A stretch of DNA of 64,000 nucleotides from Phytopythium helicoides (GCA_024867545.1 JANFNE010000052.1:310001-374000); one strand, 5' to 3'; shown: positions 49,006 through 59,873, counted from the stretch's first letter. Notes: a model not told the origin generated them from the letters alone. Program-made: numbers and translations.

Positions 49006-50721
49006 TCATCTCGGACGCCAACATTTTGGCTTATCTCTTGCTGGGATTGGAAGATCCGAAGACGCCGGAAACAACTTGTCGGAATTGTCTTCCTCTGGTG
49101 ATCGAGAGATTCCTCGTGCCGTTTCAGACATTGAAAGCAACTCTTTGATTCGCTGACTCATCGGAGTTTCGCGTTTGGATCTTATCCCACGACGTTTTTG
49201 CCTTGGGTTTTGGTGCAACTTTGCAGTTGTAATCTCTTCAGTGGAGGTTGATGAGCTCATTTCATTAGACTTGGTGTTGAGCGATACTTCGGCGGCACAG
49301 GCCTCGCTGGTGTACACAAGATCATTTTCTTCTGGCGTGGGAGAAGTATTCAAAGGTGAGGTCAATTCCTCCAAGTGTAGAAAACCGACATCGTGAGAAA
49401 ACGCCGATGATGGAGTGTGTGGTACTTGAGACGGTGAAGACGGAGGTCTAGATGGAGGAGCAGAGTTAATTGCCACCTTTCGTGGGCTTTTGGTCGGCGG
49501 AGCACTTCGAACCCTCTCGATACGAAGACGACGGGCATAAGAAAGCGATGCAGATTTTACTGCCGTTTCATCTCTGCCGTGTGAACGACTCACCCGCTGG
49601 TCATGGGGTACTACTGGCACGCCTGACTTTGCTGGGGATATTTGCTTTGGTCGCTCTTGAGGTGGAGTCGGCGAAAGCGGCCGTTGTTGATCACCTCGAC
49701 CAGTATTTTCATGAGCCTCCCAAATTGGATTCCATGGCAACTCCTCTTGCTGATGCTCAAATCCCGTTCTTGAGAAGGTAAGTGCTGCACGCGCTGGACT
49801 GGATGGTCGAGAAAATCGCGCTTGGCGAGCCAAGTCAGTGACGTAATGGGATTTCATCCATTCCTCGCGCCTCTGATGTTCAAAGTGTTCCATTTTCTGG
49901 TCAGTATGGCGCAGTCTACGCTGCGCTGAATTCGTGCGAAGCTGCGCATACGCCCATGACGCCTGCAGATTCTGGAATCTTTTATCTTCGTTAACTTGGT
50001 CATCACTGATAATGTTGGCGAATTTGCCGTCATCTTCTTCCTCGGCAACAGCTCGCATTAATTCTTCGATGTACGCCGCTGTACCCATATAGTCTTCATG
50101 CAACAGGTTTTCATTTCCGATTGACATTCCTCCAGACTGTCCTATGGCAGTTCCACGGTTTCGCAGTTGTTCTTGCAGTATCACAGCTTTACGGGCCTTT
50201 TGAACTTCTTCTGATTCCCATTTTTCTTCATCGAGCATATTCAACAGCTTATAGTCACGCTCGAACAAGTCGCCAAATTCCCGCAGGAGCTGCTCATCCG
50301 CTGGCCTATACATGATGCCCTGCGTACTGGGATCTGCCTCAGACGGAACATGAACAGCCATTTCCCGAAAGAACGACGCTAGTAGTTGCATTTGATCTTC
50401 GAAGACGGACCGCTTTTCATCGAGTTTGACTTCTGATAATGGATTTGGGTCACCAATCGATGGCTTAGGTGTTTGAACGCCTCGTTTAAATGAGGCGTTA
50501 TGTTTCATGAGAAGTTCCTTCAAATTATCGCCAAACGCTTGCTCCTGCTCGAGTACACGCGCTCGCCTTGCCATTTCTCGGGCTTTCAGAAACTGCGTAA
50601 ACAGGTGCAATAATAATTTAGATGCTCGTTCAGTGTGTAAACATGGTACTTCCATAGTGAAGTTTGTGCAGCAAACGCGCACCTTTGACCGCAGTGTCAC
50701 GGCTGCGGATACTGCTTTCAT
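49006..50721 (-). CDS. Hypothetical helical protein, 571 residues
   Basis: No family recognised. From MKAVSAAVTLRSKVRV the N-terminal 300 residues are highly charged and helical (KAREMARRARVLEQEQAFGD, EEKWESEEVQKARKAVILQE, TDQKMEHFEHQRREEWMKSH). The C-terminal half is Pro/Ser/Thr-rich and basic, probably disordered. The frame remains open upstream to about 50,960 and encodes a plausible acidic segment (DHSDDEEELAEVTKAANG), so the true start is probably in an upstream exon. It may be the 3' part of a larger spliced gene that includes the frames at 51121-52952, but I could not find splice sites that join all parts in frame. Confidence 0.55.
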   Translation of the reverse strand: MKAVSAAVTLRSKVRVCCTNFTMEVPCLHTERASKLLLHLFTQFLKAREMARRARVLEQEQAFGDNLKELLMKHNASFKRGVQTPKPSIGDPNPLSEVKLDEKRSVFEDQMQLLASFFREMAVHVPSEADPSTQGIMYRPADEQLLREFGDLFERDYKLLNMLDEEKWESEEVQKARKAVILQEQLRNRGTAIGQSGGMSIGNENLLHEDYMGTAAYIEELMRAVAEEEDDGKFANIISDDQVNEDKRFQNLQASWAYAQLRTNSAQRRLRHTDQKMEHFEHQRREEWMKSHYVTDLARQARFSRPSSPARAALTFSRTGFEHQQEELPWNPIWEAHENTGRGDQQRPLSPTPPQERPKQISPAKSGVPVVPHDQRVSRSHGRDETAVKSASLSYARRLRIERVRSAPPTKSPRKVAINSAPPSRPPSSPSQVPHTPSSAFSHDVGFLHLEELTSPLNTSPTPEENDLVYTSEACAAEVSLNTKSNEMSSSTSTEEITTAKLHQNPRQKRRGIRSKRETPMSQRIKELLSMSETARGISRSPEEDNSDKLFPASSDLPIPARDKPKCWRPR

Positions 50722-51120
50722 TTTTTCTACCTTGGTGCCTTCTATAAACGACGGAAGTGGCGCTGCCTGCGCTTTGTCTTTGCGTTTTTGCCTCAACTTC
50801 AAAAGACATCGAAGTAAAACTGTACTGCTTCCGTTTGCTGCTTTAGTTACTTCAGCTAGTTCCTCTTCATCATCGCTGTGATCACACTCGGTGAATGTAT
50901 GTGCTGCATCGTTACTCCGCGGATTCCTGTTTGCGCCTGGCGCTACTTCTTCCGGTTGGAGACCTCATCAGCTTCTATAATGCTATCGTCATCTTGATAG
51001 CTTACTTCGTAGTACATGCCGTGAAGAGAAAAGATGTAGAGATAGTAAAGACCGCTAGCTGAGCAGCATTCACTGTTCGACTGTGGATGAATCGCTAACG
51101 TTTTGGTTTCGTCTGCAGCG

Positions 51121-51951
51121 CTAAGATAGCACAAGCTGCTGTGAGCTTATGATTGATGTCTTCATTCCAATGCAAAGAGTTACCCACCTCATTGAGCAGA
51201 ACCATTGCTGGGGTAACACCCCGTTTTGGCGATGTACCCCAAAACTAGTCGGTGCCGCGAATTCACGCTGGTCCTTTACAACAAACACAAATGTGTGGGC
51301 TGCAGAATCCTTCGCATAAAGAGCTGACGCAATATCTGTATCACCAATTGATGCTCGCGTGGATGCAAATTGTGTTGTGGATACAATAGCGGCAGCGCCA
51401 ATCCCACCCGCAGCGTTGGTGTTATGAAGCAGTGAGCTTTTGATGCTCACAACAAATGACTCTCGCCTTCCTCGATGATCAAGTACAAACAATTGACTCC
51501 CCATTCGCTCAATGCGACCAACGCTGCTGACTTCGGCCCTGTACTCGAGTTTTACTGGATCCTGAATGCTAGAATATAGCGTCAACAATGGCGACCCGGA
51601 GGATAGATCATTGTCGTCGGACACTCCACTGTGAAGTTCTTGCTCATGACTGTCCAGCAAGCGCAAGCAGGCGAACAACTTTTGCGCGCGCTGGCTTAAT
51701 GATGTATTGGGGATGAGGAACACCGACGGATGAGCAGGGGTCCAGTCGCGCAGCGTCCACAGGATCTGTTTTTCCAACTCTATCAAGTGTGTCTTCAGTG
51801 CAATTGTTTTGCGGCGAATACTTGTTCTACTATCACGCTCACGAACTAGAAGTTTGGAGCTAGAGCTCAACTGGAACTCAAACGGTCTGCAAAGAGAAGC
51901 AGGAGTTTGAGCCTCAGAATATGAAAGACATGCGGCAACTTTGGAAGGCAT
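51121..51951 (-). CDS. Hypothetical protein or exon, 276 codons
   Basis: An open frame with ordinary amino-acid composition (for example RTSIRRKTIALKTHLIELEK, HPSVFLIPNTSLSQRAQKLF, RIERMGSQLFVLDHRGRRES), unlike the GC shadows elsewhere. No family recognised. An AG lies directly before the first codons (about 51954), so it may be an internal exon of a larger gene running 52.95 kb to 49.0 kb on this strand. Confidence 0.4.
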   Translation of the reverse strand: MPSKVAACLSYSEAQTPASLCRPFEFQLSSSSKLLVRERDSRTSIRRKTIALKTHLIELEKQILWTLRDWTPAHPSVFLIPNTSLSQRAQKLFACLRLLDSHEQELHSGVSDDNDLSSGSPLLTLYSSIQDPVKLEYRAEVSSVGRIERMGSQLFVLDHRGRRESFVVSIKSSLLHNTNAAGGIGAAAIVSTTQFASTRASIGDTDIASALYAKDSAAHTFVFVVKDQREFAAPTSFGVHRQNGVLPQQWFCSMRWVTLCIGMKTSIISSQQLVLS

Positions 51952-52286
51952 GCCTACTTCTCGTTGCTGGCGAGGACCATTAACACCATCGGTGCCGTTG
52001 AAGCCTTTGCCTATACGTAATTCGACTCCATTAGTGAGGTCGCATATAAACTCATTGAAACAACTGAAGCATCACCTTCAATTCATAATATACAGGCTTT
52101 TGTCGAGCTTTGCATGGCACAAGTTGGCCGAGCGGGATCGAGATCCATTTCAGCTGCTTGGCTGGAAGACCGGGTGGGGCCGTATCATGGTGTTTATCAC
52201 TCTCGTTTTGATCGAATTGCTCGTGAACAGGAGCTAGCGAGCTCTCTAATCGATCGACGAGGAGTTTGAGAAACTCTATGCACCTG

Positions 52287-52952
52287 TCAACGTTCCCATT
52301 CTGCCATCGCGATGGTGAGGGTATTGCTCGCATGTAATAACCTCAGAGCTCTTACCGTGCAAGCAACAGCCAGGTCGATAAACGACACTGTAAATCCCTC
52401 CAGACTCAATCCTTCATTGCCGAACGGATCAAAATCTCTGTCGTTCTGCCAGTCGCGCTCCATGAGCTCCTGCACCTCGAAGCTCGGAAGGCCAGGAAAC
52501 ATCCACAGCAGTATGCTGACCATCACCGGCAAAGTACCGCGAAGATGGGAGCTCCTGCCACTCAGGAATCTGCACTATCCTAGTTAGATGAAAGCTATCC
52601 GATTCGACAAGCACGCAGTCGATCTTACCAGTTTTCGAACAGCTTTGCCTTGTGGTCCTAAATGCGCGAGCGGCCAGCACACATCCGCAACGAACTGGAG
52701 CACTCGCATGTCGATATACGGCCCCACAAGCTCCTTCAACGAGTCTCCAGCGTGCTGTGAAGAAGGTTCATCTCCATCGGAGACTGCTTGCTCCAGCAGG
52801 AACCGCACGCGAGGCTGATAGTTGGCGCGGAGGTGTTCGTACCCCCTTCGAGTTCGAATGCTGCGGCTTCCACGAGCCACTCGCCTCGCGAGGAACGCGT
52901 GGTAGCACTCTCTCAGCCTTTCCTCATCTCCTGGGGCGTCCTGCTGCAGCAC
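52287..52952 (-). CDS. Probable 5' exons of a hypothetical gene
   Basis: The first exon candidate (from about 52952) encodes RECYHAFLARRVARGSRSIR, SLKELVGPYIDMRVLQFVAD and GKAVRKL, then meets a good donor (GTAAGA near 52628). Across a short intron, a second exon reads TLPVMVSILLWMFPGLPSF, VQELMERDWQNDRDFDPFG and EGFTVSFIDLAVACT and meets another GTAAGA donor near 52357. The coding potential is good but the family is unknown, the start codon is not identified, and the acceptors are ambiguous. Confidence 0.35.
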
Positions 52953-53151
52953 GGTGCGTCGTCCATGCCGTGCTGAGCAGCTCTGCGTGCCAACCGTTTC
53001 GCCAAAGTTGAAGTGCGACGTCGCTTCAAGGTCACAAAACCATCCACTTCGTTACGGATTTTACAGAATCTAGGCCGAATGGCGTATGCACGTTGCGATG
53101 CACGGTCTCCTCATGGAGGAGACTCCTGTCGATAAATAGCAGCCCGCGGCC

Positions 53152-53583
53152 TCACGCGAGGTCCTTGGGGGCCTCCGTCTTGCACCAGTCGACGCCGAGG
53201 AACTTGGACACGTCGAACTCGGGGTCCAGCACGTCCACGCCGTTCATCCGGTCGAGCACCTTGCGGTACTTTAGCGCCTTGCGAGCGAGCAGGGCGCTCG
53301 TGCTGCTCGGCGGACTGGCGGCCGCCGCCATGAGGCTTCGGGCTCGGGCCTCGGAGCGGAGACGGTAGGCGTCGTCCTGGTAGCAGAGCCGGTAGCGGTG
53401 TCGCTCGGTCTCTCCGGGCTCGAGTAAACTGCCGGTCGAGCGAGCTCGGCGACGCAGAGGGGACGCCGAGGGCGGGATCTCGACTTGGAGAGCGAGCGAT
53501 GGCTCACTGCGACGCTCCTCGAGCTCGGGCTCAAACCGCACGACGCTCTTGCGCTGCAGCTGGGCGATCGTCGAGGGCTCCAT
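53152..53583 (-). CDS. Small hypothetical protein (143 residues)
   Basis: Starts MEPSTIAQLQRKSVVRFEPE. The N-terminal half is charged and Pro/Ser-rich; the C-terminal half has a distinct block, YRLCYQDDAYRLR, then LLARKALKYRKVLDRMNGVD and FDVSKFLGVDWC. A diverged relative of the same block occurs at 54802-55197 on the same strand, which supports both as real coding sequence. The larger open frame to 54069 is not supported upstream of this Met. No known domain; no signal peptide or membrane helix. Confidence 0.55.
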   Translation of the reverse strand: MEPSTIAQLQRKSVVRFEPELEERRSEPSLALQVEIPPSASPLRRRARSTGSLLEPGETERHRYRLCYQDDAYRLRSEARARSLMAAAASPPSSTSALLARKALKYRKVLDRMNGVDVLDPEFDVSKFLGVDWCKTEAPKDLA

Positions 53584-54801
53584 GGATTTTGACGTTTTGG
53601 TGATTAATTTTTGTTTTTGTTGTTGTTGGCGAGGGTGGAGCTCGGATATCCGCTCGGGATGCAGTCGACGAGGAGAATTGCGGAGTGAGGTGGCGAGCGG
53701 TGAGGCGAGCAGCGCTACGATGCACTCGACGACTCGGCGCCACGGCGGACTCGACGCGCGCGCGTGAATTTTCGAAAGAACCGGCCAGACGGCGCCGTGG
53801 AGACCGTGAATCTTTTTCATCGTTTTATAGAGGCTTTTGATGCATCTATTTGTATACTGATTCAATACATTATGCCATGAAATGATGGATATGATAAGAT
53901 TAAACAGTTCATGCGACTTTTTTTCAGTGTGTGAGCTCGCCCCGGCAGACGAGCGAAGATCCTGCGCGCCGCCCCGCGATCCTCGCGATGAGGTGTCTCT
54001 TGAGCTCCGCGGCTTCGGTCTCCTTCTCTCTGTCTGGTCAGAGCGCATGGAGCACTGCACATGGCGCACTCAACTTTTTTGCGTTGTTGAGCTTAATTCC
54101 AGCAGTGTAAAAAATGTGCTAGCAGTCGATTCGGACCTTTGTAGGTGTGCTCGCTGGCGTGGGCGACCACTGTGGCCCGCACACGCCAGTGGCGAGACTT
54201 GCGTGGTGTCCTCGTGCTGGTTCGAATTCTATCCACGGCGATGATACGGAAGGTCGAATGGGGCGGAGATTCAAGTTCAACTCGAGTGCGCAACAGGAGC
54301 CACGAGTTGATGGACCGACAAGGTCGTTCACGGAACCAGCAATGTCGTGCGCTTCGGTGTAGTCTGCTGGTCAGCGTGGTTCTGCAGCGCAGACCCACGC
54401 TGATCAGCATCCATCCGCGCCGATTGCTTCCAAGGCCAACTATCGAGCCACACAACACCTTCACGTTGGCCGAGCGAGTTGAGTCGGGACAATGCTCCGG
54501 CCGATTCTCGCACTTGAAGCAACGAAACGGTGGACGACTCACCAGATCGCTCCCACTCCTGCGGCGAGTGCGAGGCAACTGGCGGAAAGTGTGCTCGAAC
54601 GCTCGCCGACTGCGAGCTTCGAAAGAATCTTCTTGCAACGCAGCCATGAGGATGAGCGACCAGCTCCCGACGTTGAAGTGGAGTGCATCGGTGTGTATTT
54701 GACGCCTTACCGACGCTATGTGAGACTCTCATGGTACTTGGGCTACCTCGAGCATCTCGTGCTAGCTTCACACGAGGTGGAGTGCTGTGGAGTGGCGACG
54801 T

Positions 54802-55197
54802 CTACGTCGACACCGAGCGCTCGAGGACGTTGCGGTAGCGGAGCACCTTTTGTGCGATACGGCTGTTGGTCGATGGCTGCGGGCTCGTGGCTGCGAGCAC
54901 GAGCTGGTGCAGCATCGCCTTTACTCGCTGCTCCACGGCTGCGTCCTCGAAGCGCACGCCTTGATCCGTCCAGACGTACAGCTTGGCCTCGAGTCCCCTC
55001 CAAGCAGTCGCTGACCCTCGCTCGGCTGCTGGAGAAAGCGTTGGCGACGAAGAAATCCCCATGTCGGCGGGCATGGAGCTTCCCTCGCTCGCCTCGCAGT
55101 GGTTGCGCCAAAGCGCTAATGATTTCGGCCCCGATGGTCGCGGAGGGCCTCGCGTCGGTTCACGTGCAAAAGCAGACTCGCCGGCCGCGGCATTCAA
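54802..55197 (-). pseudogene. Diverged relative of the 143-residue hypothetical protein, frame broken at the end
   Basis: From MNAAAGESAFAREPTRG the frame ends with AKLYVWTDQGVRFEDAA, LAATSPQPSTNSRIAQKVLR and YRNVLERS, corresponding to the YRLCYQDDAYRLR and KALKYRKVLDR block of the gene at 53152-53583. Right after ERS the frame stops within three codons, whereas another frame continues with GVDVDVATP, matching GVDVLDPE of the relative. A single-base shift has probably cut off the C terminus. The region between the two genes (53584-54801) holds only frames I cannot assign. Confidence 0.4.
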
Positions 55198-56107
55198 TCG
55201 CTAACTCATGACGCTAGAGAGTAAAGTGCTCGCTTTCAGTTACCGAATTGCAGGCGTGCGGTTTCTGTCGGATGCCAGGGAACATCGTGGAACCCATCGC
55301 CATGCGTCTGTCCGAGCAAGCCGACCTTCTTTCCGCTTCCAAGCATAGAAGCCGACTCATCACCACTGCACCCGGTTCTCTCGACAGGACTGTCCGAAAC
55401 AGCCCATGAGACCTCTAAACCTTTGTTGGCTGTTACGGACAGTCTCGTCTTGAATGCAAGCCGATATTATGTGTTCCGTTGTGTTTTCATGGAGGGATTG
55501 TTCTTCCAACCCCACCACCCCTCAGCTACAGCTTTTTTTTTCCACCGCAAGGAAACTCCAGACAAAGTACAGAGCGAATCCTCACGTTGACACCCTCAAG
55601 CAGTCTGTCGCCTCCCACTCCAGCATGCGCACGACAAATATCGTGGTGTCCTGTTTTACGAGTAGGACACTGGGTGCCACACATGCCTTGTTTCTCTCAA
55701 AGCATTACCACGAATACATTTATGTCCTGTTGCAGGCAGGTACGCAACATGCCCGTCTGCTGGATACTGTCCGGGGAGAAACAGTCTCGCAACAGTCCCG
55801 AAGGTGGCAATCTGAATCTATGAATGTGGTACACAGGGTTTCAAAATACCAACGCATCGTCCGTTTCGTGGATCTCTTCTAAGAGCTCATGGAAGAAGGT
55901 CTGTAGGTTGTAACAGCAAAGCTCTTCTCTAGTTTTGTCATGTTGGGATCTCGAGTTTACTGCTCTCATGAGGGATTCGAGGCGAGTGCACTCCAACAAA
56001 GCCAAGTCACTGGCCGCTTCTGCCATCAATAGGATCGCGAGTGTACCGAACCAATATTCGGATATGTCAAGCTTGCGGTAAATTTAGCCATCCAACTCGA
56101 CGCAAAA
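55198..56107. other. Intergenic, no gene seen
   Basis: About 0.9 kb with average base composition. The frames at 55454-55882 and 55479-55823 overlap each other and contain low-complexity runs; no family or repeat was recognised. The right end is the promoter region of membrane protein 3. Confidence 0.5.
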
Positions 56108-57877
56108 ATGGATAGAACTGGCGCTGATGGCGTTGACATTCACGACACTGATCGATGGGATCTCATGTCGTTCGAACTTGCGCCAGTTGAGCCACTCCCG
56201 ACTGTAGACTTGTCAAAGACACTGCTATCCTTTGTCGTGTCGGCTGACACCAGTCGTCGCGTGACAGACTGGATTCGCCGTCATTATCTTGCGTTTGCTC
56301 GGCTTAACCGAGCGGGGCTCCTTTTTGTGGTCGTTGGTATCATGCTTCCGCGACATCTTGGCAAGGCTCTGATGATAGCGGGCACGCCTTTAAGCATAGT
56401 TGGTGTTATACCGCCGATCATGCTTCTCAACGTTCCGATTTTGAAGCTTCTCTCTCGGCAATACGACTTCTGGGTATTCTCGGTTTTCAACGTTATCAAC
56501 TGGATTGTTTGTGCTGTGATTTTCGGAGATCTACGCGCCGTCAGCTGCATCATTTGCGCTCTCAATACTCAGCTTGTGATCAGCATCGACGCCAATACTC
56601 GCACCATCAGAACCCTGGTTCGTGGAGCGACACTCTGGTTCCCAGGCGTCATTTTGATTACGATAACGTGCTCCTTTCACTTGATGGATGTCGACGAGAA
56701 GCACTACGAACCTCTGGTCTTCCCAGGGTTCGATCGTCACAACCTCCGGATTACGCTCGTCAATTTGTTTGCAAATATTTCCTTTACGATTAGCTGCTAT
56801 GTTGGGTTTAGATGTTATTACAAGCGGTCTGTTCTTTCGCAGCGCTTTGTATCGCAACGAATGATCCCGAGTAGCATCTTTCGTGTTGGCCTGACACTCA
56901 AGCAATGTGAATCTAAGTCTCAAGTCATTGTTCGGCCAGGGTTCACCGAAGAAGTGACTCCGTCCAAGAATTTGGCAAGGTTGCCAACGGACAATAGCAA
57001 ATCACGTATTGTTGTAAACATCTCATTGTCGGGTTGGCGATCAGTTCGTGTATACACTGACAGTAACACTTCATCCCGGCCATTTTCTTTGGGATTCCAC
57101 GAAAATGACGACATCCAGCAGATGCATCTAATTGTCCCCCGACAAATAGTATTCAACTCATCCGAGACAATGATGAAGCACTTGAAAACCACAAAGCCCC
57201 TCTCACGGCTATCGTGGTTTTTTCTGAAGGTTTGCTGGATATTCGGACACTTGTTTTCAACCTACGGACTGACTCTGAGACCGTTTGCCTCCGAAGCATC
57301 TGTCGTGGGGATGGCACTAACTGGTGTCTATGTGAGCACTCTCCTTGCCCATTGCAACAGAGTCATGCTTCGTGCACTTCTCCGTAACTTTGACACGATT
57401 TATATCTCCCTACAAGGTTGGTTATGCCTTTTTGCGGTTGGTGTATCCTTAGAATGGCGAGATTGGCGAATGATAGCACTTTCAACGCAGCTGGTGTGGC
57501 TGCACCTCTCCCTCGTGATGGATGCACTCCTCCCCGACTCACGACAACGCTTAGGAATCCGGAAGCGTCTTTTTGCCCCAGCGATGGCAGGAGGCGTGGT
57601 GTTTGCACTGTTCATACTGGTCAGCATCATCATGGGATCTGAGCTTATATTACCACAACTCGAGAATCGCGTTATGTTTTGTCTTGTAAATGAATCGCAC
57701 TGCGTTTACGCTCTCAGCTTTCTCCTCATGAGGTTCATATCGCTTCTTATCGCGACATTTCGGCTTTTGTGGAGTCTTTCAATGCGACCGGAAGGTGAAC
57801 TACTATTCTTTCGCGGCCGAGTCGAATTCTGGGTCCCAGAACACCTGATGCCAGTTCGAAATTGCCGAGCCAACTAA
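56108..57877 (+). CDS. Uncharacterised polytopic membrane protein, family member 3
   Basis: 589 residues from MDRTGADGVDIHD; MSFELAPVEPLPTVD, 19 codons later, is a possible alternative and matches the start of member 4. Family motifs: EPLPTVDLSKTLLSF, QYDFWVFSVFN with AVIFGDLRA, DANTRTI, LLPDSRQRLGIRKRLFAPAM and EGELLFFRGRVEFW. About ten hydrophobic helices. It contains LWFPGV and HLMDVDEKHYEP, shared only with member 4, so 3 and 4 are the closer pair. Tandem with member 4 on the plus strand with only about 210 bases between them. Function unknown. Confidence 0.78.
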   Translation: MDRTGADGVDIHDTDRWDLMSFELAPVEPLPTVDLSKTLLSFVVSADTSRRVTDWIRRHYLAFARLNRAGLLFVVVGIMLPRHLGKALMIAGTPLSIVGVIPPIMLLNVPILKLLSRQYDFWVFSVFNVINWIVCAVIFGDLRAVSCIICALNTQLVISIDANTRTIRTLVRGATLWFPGVILITITCSFHLMDVDEKHYEPLVFPGFDRHNLRITLVNLFANISFTISCYVGFRCYYKRSVLSQRFVSQRMIPSSIFRVGLTLKQCESKSQVIVRPGFTEEVTPSKNLARLPTDNSKSRIVVNISLSGWRSVRVYTDSNTSSRPFSLGFHENDDIQQMHLIVPRQIVFNSSETMMKHLKTTKPLSRLSWFFLKVCWIFGHLFSTYGLTLRPFASEASVVGMALTGVYVSTLLAHCNRVMLRALLRNFDTIYISLQGWLCLFAVGVSLEWRDWRMIALSTQLVWLHLSLVMDALLPDSRQRLGIRKRLFAPAMAGGVVFALFILVSIIMGSELILPQLENRVMFCLVNESHCVYALSFLLMRFISLLIATFRLLWSLSMRPEGELLFFRGRVEFWVPEHLMPVRNCRAN

Positions 57878-58088
57878 GGCATCCGGGCGAATCCACTCAA
57901 TCATTCTTCCCGAGCCTGAACCATCTCGCGGGTGAGGAAAAGACAGACTTCCACTGAGACGTTACATCACTCATTGAAACGGCGCAGAGCGTGATCGGCA
58001 ATTATAGCCGAGCTTAAGCGTGCCTTTGAAGTGGGCAACGCTGTCAGCGAGTTCGGCCCTACTCCACGCGCGAAGTAGTTCTCGGATC

Positions 58089-59873
58089 ATGGCACTTCAG
58101 CTCACGCCAGCAGAACCACTTCCTTCAATCGACTTGTCGAAGACAATTTTGTTCACGATCGCTTCCGCCGAAACGAACCATCGAGTAACCTCGTGGACTC
58201 AACGCCACTTCTCGACTCTGGCATGGTTGAATCGAGCTGGATCTGCCCTCATTGCTATTGGCATCGCGCTTCCGAGGCGTGAAGGGACAATTTTAATGGT
58301 CGTAGCAGCCCCCTTCAACTTGGTTGGCTTGGTACTCCCGGTCATGCTTCTAAATCTTCCTATCTTGAAACATCTCTTGTGGCAATACGACTATTGGGTA
58401 TTCTCACTGTTCAATCTCGCCAACTGGATTGTATGTGCCGTGATTTTTGGGGATCTGCGTGCCATCGGATGCGTCATTTGCTGGATAAACACATGGATCA
58501 TCATTAGCATGGATGCCAACACGCGCACCATCGGAACACTTGTTCGAGGAGCGACACTCTGGCTTCCAGGTGTGATTATCATAACAGTTGCCTCTGCATT
58601 TCACTTGCTGGATGTCGATGAAAAGCATTATGAGGCCCTAGACTTTATGGGGTCCGACTTCAACAATCCACGCGTGACGCTCGTCAATTTGTTCGCAAAT
58701 GTCTCTATTACGATCAGTATCTATGTTGGCTTTCGGTGCTACTTCAAAAGTGCGGTTCTTTCTCAACGCTTTAAATCTCAGCGAATGATACCGAGTAGCA
58801 TATTTCGCGTCGGCCTTACCCTTGAACCAATTATGCCGAAACCTCAGTTTGTGTTGCGTTCCGCGATGCGAAACGCACCTTCCGAGCGTGAATTAGCTCA
58901 ACATTTGATGCACACGAACAAAAGCCCGCGAGCTCTTGGAAGCATCTCTGCATCACTTTGGCGCTCGGTTCGTGTTTTCACCGATGTGAAGACTCCCTCC
59001 AACCGATCTCTCGATTCCGAATCTGCACTAATTCCCTCTGGAGGAAGCAGTGTACAACAGATGAAACTAATCACTCCACGAGTGACGAGCTTTCGTATAT
59101 CAGACACTGTGCTGCCAAGTTTGAACACATCAACATCACTTACTTCGTCTATTCGGACCCTCCTAAACGCGTGCGGTAGTTTTGGGCTTATTCTCTCCGC
59201 TTACGGTCTCACGCAAATGCCAGCTGCCCCTACAGCATCCATAGTCGGTTTGGTGCTATCTGCAATCTATATAGCAACGGTAGTTTCTCACTGCAACTGT
59301 GGCATGCTTCGCGCACTTCTGCGCAATTTTGATGCACTTTTCATCTCGTTCCAAGGTTTTACTAGCTTTGTCTGCGTTGGAATTTCGCTGCCGCAGTGCG
59401 ATTGGCGCGTAATAGCGATTGCATCCCTTTTGTTGTGGACCCACCTATTCATCGTACAAGATGCACTGCTTCCTGATGCGCGTCAGCGTCTTGGAATTCG
59501 AAAACGGCATTTCGCTCCAGCCGTGGCTGCTGGTGTACTGCTTTCGATGGTCTTGCTTACCAGCATTCTCACTGGGTCAGAGTTGCTGCAGGCTCGGCTA
59601 GAGAACCGTGTCCTGTTCTGCTTGGGGACTGAACGACGTTGCGTACACACGCTCAGCTTTCTCGTCATGCGCTTGGTGTCGCTACTTATTGCAACTTTTC
59701 GACTGTTATGGGGTCTTGCGGTCCGTCCAGAAGGAGAGTTGCTCTTTTTTCGTGGACGGGTGGAGTTTTGGACCCCACCACACCTGCTTCCATTTGAAGT
59801 TGCTGAAGCCGCAGTGACCTCAAGAAAGATCCACACGATAATTCCGCCCAGCGTCAAACGTATCCGCAGTTGA
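58089..59873 (+). CDS. Uncharacterised polytopic membrane protein, family member 4
   Basis: 594 residues from MALQLTPAEPLPSID; the open frame reaches back to 58020 but only through a GTG. It aligns end to end with member 3: QYDYWVFSLFNLANW, AVIFGDLRAIGC, DANTRTIGTLVRGATLWLPG, LLDVDEKHYEA, RMIPSSIFRVGLTLE, LLPDARQRLGIRKRHFAPAV and EGELLFFRGRVEFWTPPHLLP. The loop between the two helix groups (about residues 255-360) is the least conserved part. The frame is intact, so both tandem copies are probably expressed. No similarity to a known transporter or receptor class that I can name. Confidence 0.78.
   Translation: MALQLTPAEPLPSIDLSKTILFTIASAETNHRVTSWTQRHFSTLAWLNRAGSALIAIGIALPRREGTILMVVAAPFNLVGLVLPVMLLNLPILKHLLWQYDYWVFSLFNLANWIVCAVIFGDLRAIGCVICWINTWIIISMDANTRTIGTLVRGATLWLPGVIIITVASAFHLLDVDEKHYEALDFMGSDFNNPRVTLVNLFANVSITISIYVGFRCYFKSAVLSQRFKSQRMIPSSIFRVGLTLEPIMPKPQFVLRSAMRNAPSERELAQHLMHTNKSPRALGSISASLWRSVRVFTDVKTPSNRSLDSESALIPSGGSSVQQMKLITPRVTSFRISDTVLPSLNTSTSLTSSIRTLLNACGSFGLILSAYGLTQMPAAPTASIVGLVLSAIYIATVVSHCNCGMLRALLRNFDALFISFQGFTSFVCVGISLPQCDWRVIAIASLLLWTHLFIVQDALLPDARQRLGIRKRHFAPAVAAGVLLSMVLLTSILTGSELLQARLENRVLFCLGTERRCVHTLSFLVMRLVSLLIATFRLLWGLAVRPEGELLFFRGRVEFWTPPHLLPFEVAEAAVTSRKIHTIIPPSVKRIRS

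Noticed and set aside
54093..54702. Overlapping frames on both strands between the two small hypothetical genes
   Set aside because: Both strands are equally open and no motif is shared with the neighbouring family.
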